Shown here in pieces: positions 54,901-60,900 of a DNA stretch of 64,000 nucleotides. Origin of the DNA: Zygaena filipendulae (taxonomy: Eukaryota; Arthropoda; Insecta; Lepidoptera; Zygaenidae); assembly GCA_907165275.2 (NCBI GenBank), contig OU015650.1:14166001-14230000 (forward strand), in the 5' to 3' direction. Each line of letters opens with the position of its first letter. Position 1 is the stretch's first letter. The notes beneath the pieces were generated by a model. It saw only the letters and a list, made by a program, of their open reading frames with translations, searched no databases and was not told the origin of the DNA. The position numbers and the translations under genes were made by a program.

Positions 54901-57900
54901 ATCAAATAAAATAAATAACTGGCTCTAAAAACTATGATAGAATGTTTGATTTCTTAGTTCTTTTTTAAAATGCAACTCCTAAAGCTTAGAAGTCGAGGGA
55001 CCTCATTCTATGACCAACAACACTCCTTGCCCATAACGCGCGTTCCATAAACGCGATCCTAAATGCTTCAGGTGCCAAAATATTTGAAATTATTATTCTG
55101 TATGCCATAATATTACACGTTATAAATGTATTTTTTTGTAGAGGAACTTTTTGAACACGAGGGAAAAAACAATTTTTGTGGCGTGTTACGCTACGTGTGG
55201 TGTGGCGCTACTGCGACGCGTTATACTCATAAATAATGAATACAAATAAAAAATAAGTGGCTCTAAACTCTAGAGCTCAAATTACTGAACGGATTTTGAT
55301 GCGGTTTTCACCAATAGGATAGGAAGGTTTAAATATATATTTTATATTGAAATTCCAGCGAGAACTCCGAAATAACCGCGGGTGAAACCGCGAAGAACAG
55401 CTAGTGTTAAATAAAATAATAAATAAGTACTAATTTCTCTCAAAATTTTATTCTATACTGTACCTATTAATTTTTTTTCGCATTTGATTTTTGGCGCCTC
55501 TGGCGCCTAGAGCGACCACTCTTCTCGCTCTACCCCTGACCTACCTGGCGCCTAGAGCGACCGCTCCTCTCGCTCTACCCCTGGGCCGGAGTTGATAATA
55601 TTATTCGCTCGGTGGCCTCTCTCGGCCAATACATAATAATATATTGATATCTGTGTCGTTTCCCCCGCCCAGCGGCGCCGCTGTTCACGGAGGAGCCGCA
55701 GTTCCAGAACTTGGCGGAGGGCGAGACGGCCGAGATCCGCTGCCGGGCGGACGGCACGCCCACGCCGCAGATCAACTGGATCCATAACGGGAGGCCCATC
55801 GAGCTGGCGCCGCCCAACCCGCGCCGCACCGTCAGCCCCGACTCCATCGTCATCGTCGACCTGCTGAAGAACGACACCGGCAACTACGGCTGCAACGCAA
55901 CCAACTCCAACGGATACGTCTACAAGGATGTCTATATTAACGTGCAATGTATGTATGCAAGTCATTATATTTGTTTATATTATTTGTTGAACTTATAAAA
56001 TGAAATCCAATGGTATAATTTAAGTAACTGTCAAATAGTATTCTCCTTTTGTCGAAACCTTTCACTTTACCGATAACGCGTATTTTTTAATTAATTTTCT
56101 AGCATTTAGTTTGGACGGCCCACATTTAATTTTAAAAGTAAAGTTTTAATTCTAGGCTAATTATTGTTATTATTTATGTGAACGATTCACATCCCCCTAC
56201 ATATGATTTAAAAAAAAATTGCATGGTATTAAAAATAGTAATTTTAATCTTTTGTGCTTATATGAAAAATCTCACTTTGGAGAATATTGTACCTACTTTG
56301 TTTGTATACATAAATATGACCCGTGACCCTCTAATAAAGCTCTATGGTCACGGCTTCCTCCTAAGTGAGATGTCAGTGACATCGCACAAAGACAAGACAA
56401 ACACGGTGTCCTATTAGCGACTTCCTAGCAGAGCAGAGGCACTATTCCGAACGTGAATCGTGCACATCTAAATTAGCGCTTTTCATATTTTGGACTTGTA
56501 TACTTATATTGAGGCGTTTGTCCTACAATTTAATTATCTCTGTATAGATCTGTTAAAACAATCATTTTTCATTGTGAATAACCTTGTACAAAGGTAAAAA
56601 AAGTAAATAGCTTACCGGTGAAAGAAAACTGTGTAAAGTGCACCAACATGGTGGATCCCGTTATACCTGTACTTCTCCGAGTGGGGACTGCTATAATAGG
56701 CCTGTTGGTTAAATTTTAATTTTTATTCCTTCTTGTAGATTGGAGATTTTTAAATTTTTTCATTAATTTGAAAAATAATTTAATTTGACGTGTAATTTTT
56801 TTTTTATCTAACTGACGGATTAAATAGAATTGTCATTATTATACCCCGGTCATGAGATAATCAGCCTTATTTTAAATAGTAGAAACTCCGACAAAGTGGC
56901 CTCCTAGTACGTGGAGCGCGGCCCGCGTTCATTCACACGCCCACACGCCAATCTAGGCAAAATGTTAGACGCGCCAGAAGGATACTATTAGACTCGCTCT
57001 ACCATGATTTATATCCATACTGTCCCGTCACTTACTTGCTCCAATTACGCGGTAACATTCCACTCTGTTTGTATTATTTTATTGCAAGTCATTGTAAGAT
57101 TTGAATTATTGCGTTCACTACAATAACAATACTTAATACTATTATTGAGACATATTCAAAACTATATGATTCACGATTGTTTTGATGCGGTTTTTTAATT
57201 CGTTGATGTGATATTCGCAAGGAATTCTTTTGGAATCGATACTATTGTTGAGGTGTTCATGGTCCAAGAACACTAAATATGACTGTGTAAAGAAGCGACA
57301 TTCTCCATCTCACAAGACGTACACGCACACACACTGCCCGTGTGCACACAAGCCACTCGTCCGCAGTAGTGGTGGGAAGTTCAATCGGTTCTCTTGTATG
57401 GAGTGTGTGCGCTCGGATCGGTTCTCTTGTATGAAGTGTTTCCGATCGGATCGGTTCGCTTGAATGGAGTGTATCCGCTCCGATAGGTTCTCTTGTATGG
57501 AGTGTGTCCGCTCGAATCGGTTCGCTTGTATGGAGTGTGTCTGCTCGGATCGGTTCGCTTGTATGTTGTATGGAGTGTGTCCGTTCGGATCGGTTCGCTT
57601 GTATGTTGTATGGAGTGTGTCCGCTCGGTCCGGATCGTTTGTCTGGAGTGTGTCCGCTCGGTTCGGATCGCTTGTATGGATTGTGTCCGCTCGGCTCGGC
57701 AGCGATCCCGCCGGAGATCAAGGAGCTCCCCGGCGACGTGATGAAGGTGGACGGCGCGGAGGCGGTGCTCACGTGCCGCGTGTTCGGCGCGCCCAAGCCC
57801 ATCGTCACCTGGATCAAGGACGGCGAGGCGGTCACCGGCAAGTGAGTGACCGCCACACGCACACACACACGCGTGCGACGCACTCACGCGTGTGCGCACC

Positions 57901-60900
57901 TAACACACAATCAAATACAACAATGGCAATGTTCTCAATATTTCAATTTTTTTTTCGGCCAGAAATTCAATACCAACCTTCTTTACTAGTATGAGAACAC
58001 TTACCTTCATATACACGCTTTGTCCACATGCCTCAAAATATTATATGTATCCTTATAAAATATACAATGTATTTATTTACAGATAGACGGAAATTATTTA
58101 ACAGTAATAAACTAAAACTAAACCTAACCTAAAATAAAGCTAAAATATATTATTAAAAGTAGTCCATTTAGGCAAGGTTCCGAAGATACTGGCAGCGTTC
58201 CCCCTTTGAATATTTTCCTTGTAATATTTTCACTTCTCATGCTCGTGAAATCTACTATACAGGATGTAAGTTTAAACGAGGGGCGTGTTGAAGCCCTATA
58301 TAATTTACACTTAGAATATATTGTAACTGTTAAAAAAACACTGATAAATCATAGAGAAAACCTAAATAAATAAAAAAATCAAATAATAGGATGTTAATGA
58401 CACGTTGCCCGTGTTGTCAGATCGACGATCACGCCGGACGGCGACCTGGTGATCCACAAGGTGTCGTACAACGACGTGGGCCGCTACACGTGCCACGCCA
58501 AGAACAAGCTCGGCGAGGACTCCGCCACCGGCTCGCTCGTCGTCAAGAGTACGTACAGTGTACACCCACACACATACCCACGGAATGGGGACGTGGACTA
58601 CTTTTGAAAATCAAAATTCTAATTAGTCCGTCAGTTAGAAAATAAAAAAAAACAATAGACACGTATTTTTTGCTTTTTCAAATGAATTAAAATATACAGA
58701 GATAAAGAGCATTAAAATTTAGGGTGAGGGGGTCGTGACGTCACTAACCGCTAAAACCGCCATACAAACTGTCAGAATAGTGACGTCACGCGAAATTTCA
58801 ACTCAATATATCGTCGTTATTTTTTGATTACGTAAAAAAAGAAAAAAATACGTGTCCAATATTTTTTAATAATCTACAAGATGGACTAAAAAATAAAAAT
58901 TAGTCAACATGCCCATATTAGCTCTATGCAAATACCACACCAGACCATCTCCACGCCAGCCCCCCTCCACACCACACCACACACCAGCCAAAAATATGGC
59001 AATCTTTAATATTACAAATGCGCACGTGAGTTTGTTTCTTTGTTACACTTTCACGCCTTAATTAAGGATGGCGGATCATCATAAAATTTTGCGCACACGT
59101 CGTCGAGAGGTGCAGAAAAGGACATAGGGTATAATTTTTATTCCGGAATTACCGCGGGAACTTCGAATTAACGCGGGCGAAACCGCGGGGAACAGCTAGT
59201 TTTGTACAAAATGCGTACGTGATTGTTACGCTTTAACGCCTTAACTACTCAACCGATCATCATTAAATTTTGCATACACGTTATCAGAGGCGCCTTCTCT
59301 GTAATATAGGGTACCTTTTATACCGGAATTTCCTCGGGAACTCTGAAATAAGCTCCGTGAGGAGCGAACTTAGTAATGTCCATTGGGCATGATGACAAGG
59401 TATAAAAATTTAAATTTTATTTAGTCCATCAGTTAGATAGTAAAAAAGTAATAGACACGTGTTTTTGCTTTTTCGAAATATGAAATAAACACTCAGATAA
59501 AACGCAATAAAGTTTAGGAGGTCGCGACGTCACAACTAAGTATGAAGTGTACCTAGGTGTGACGTCACACGGAATTTCAACTCAAATGTATTGCCGTTAT
59601 TTTTTTATTACCTACGTAAAAAAAGGAAAAATACGTGTTCAATATTTTTTCCTAGCTGTGCCCCGCGGGGCCCGGGCCCATTTTTTCACCCGCGGTTATT
59701 CCGGAGTTCCCGCAGGATTTTGGGATAAAAAGTACCCTATGTCCTTTTCTATACTCCTGACAAAGTGCCTGCCAAATTTCATCCAAATCCGTTCAGCCAG
59801 TTTTGCGTGATTGAGTAACAAACATCCACACTTTCACATCTATAATATTAGTAGGATTAATCTACAGGACGGACTAAAAATTAAAATTTAGCCATCATGG
59901 CCATTGTAATTGGTATCGTTTTGCACGCAGAGCCCACGGAGATCACGGACCGGCCGGAGAGCTACGAGGTGGCGGCCGGCTCGTCGGCGACGTTCCGCTG
60001 CAACGCGAAGGCGGACGACCAGCTGCCGCTGGTGATGAGCTGGCTGTTCAACGGGCAGCCGATCGAGTTCGACAACCAGCCGCGCTTCCGCGTCATGAAC
60101 GACTACTCGCTGCTCATCTCCGACACCACCGAGCTCGACTCGGGCGAGTTCACGTGCATCGCGCGCACGCCCATCGACGAGGCGCGCGCGCAGGCCACGC
60201 TCATCGTCGAAGGTCGGCCACCTGTTCTAACCTAACCTAGCCTAACCCCGATATACCTACTTGGCGTACTGTGCACACATTACACACTACTGTAACCGCC
60301 ATTATTATTCTAAGATTTTATTAACAACTTTATTGAATTTAATTATATATTTTATTTTAAAAAAATAAAATAAAAACGCACATCACACAACAAACACTAC
60401 GATATAGCGGTAAGTTATTTAAAGTACGTGTTTTAGTATGTTTATAAGTATTTACTTATAAGAATAAATTCCGCTTAGTTTGAGAGCAGTTGGCGTCAAT
60501 GTGAATACATGTAGCAATGTGAAGTGTTCGTATGTATGTATGTATGCGTGTGCGTATGGTTGTGTGCAGACAAGCCGAACGCGCCGGCGCTGGAGGGCAT
60601 CGAGTGCCACCAGAGCGTGGCGATGCTGCGCTGGCACGCGATGGGCGAGAACCGCGCGCCCATCCTGCGCTACTCCGTCGAGTACAACACGTCCTTCACG
60701 CCCGACACCTGGGAGCTCGCCAGCGACGACGTGTCCGGGCAGGTGGGTGACACTGACTACTGACTACACATGCCACTAAATAATATCCTTACGTGCTTGT
60801 GTGAGTATAGAATATTGTAAAGATGGATTCTGGATCTACTGAACCGATATTGAAAACTCTTTTACCAATACCACGTAATGGGCATGTTGACTAATATTTT

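Larger units (their letters stand above)
45514..55672. other. Nrg intron 4 (10.2 kb)
   Basis: The largest intron in the window. It contains the listed repeats plus unclassified AT-rich DNA at 48,720-49,500, 49,700-51,360, 51,600-53,450 and 54,000-54,440. Repeat-poor, GC-richer patches at about 46,920-47,200 and 50,450-50,600 could be enhancers. The stretch 52,950-53,450 is dense in ATCGAT/AATCGATT words. Confidence 0.5.

Noticed and set aside
57257..57883. Long - strand frame over the 33-bp minisatellite
   Set aside because: Open only because the repeat unit is a multiple of three; the translation is a simple repeat without domain character.
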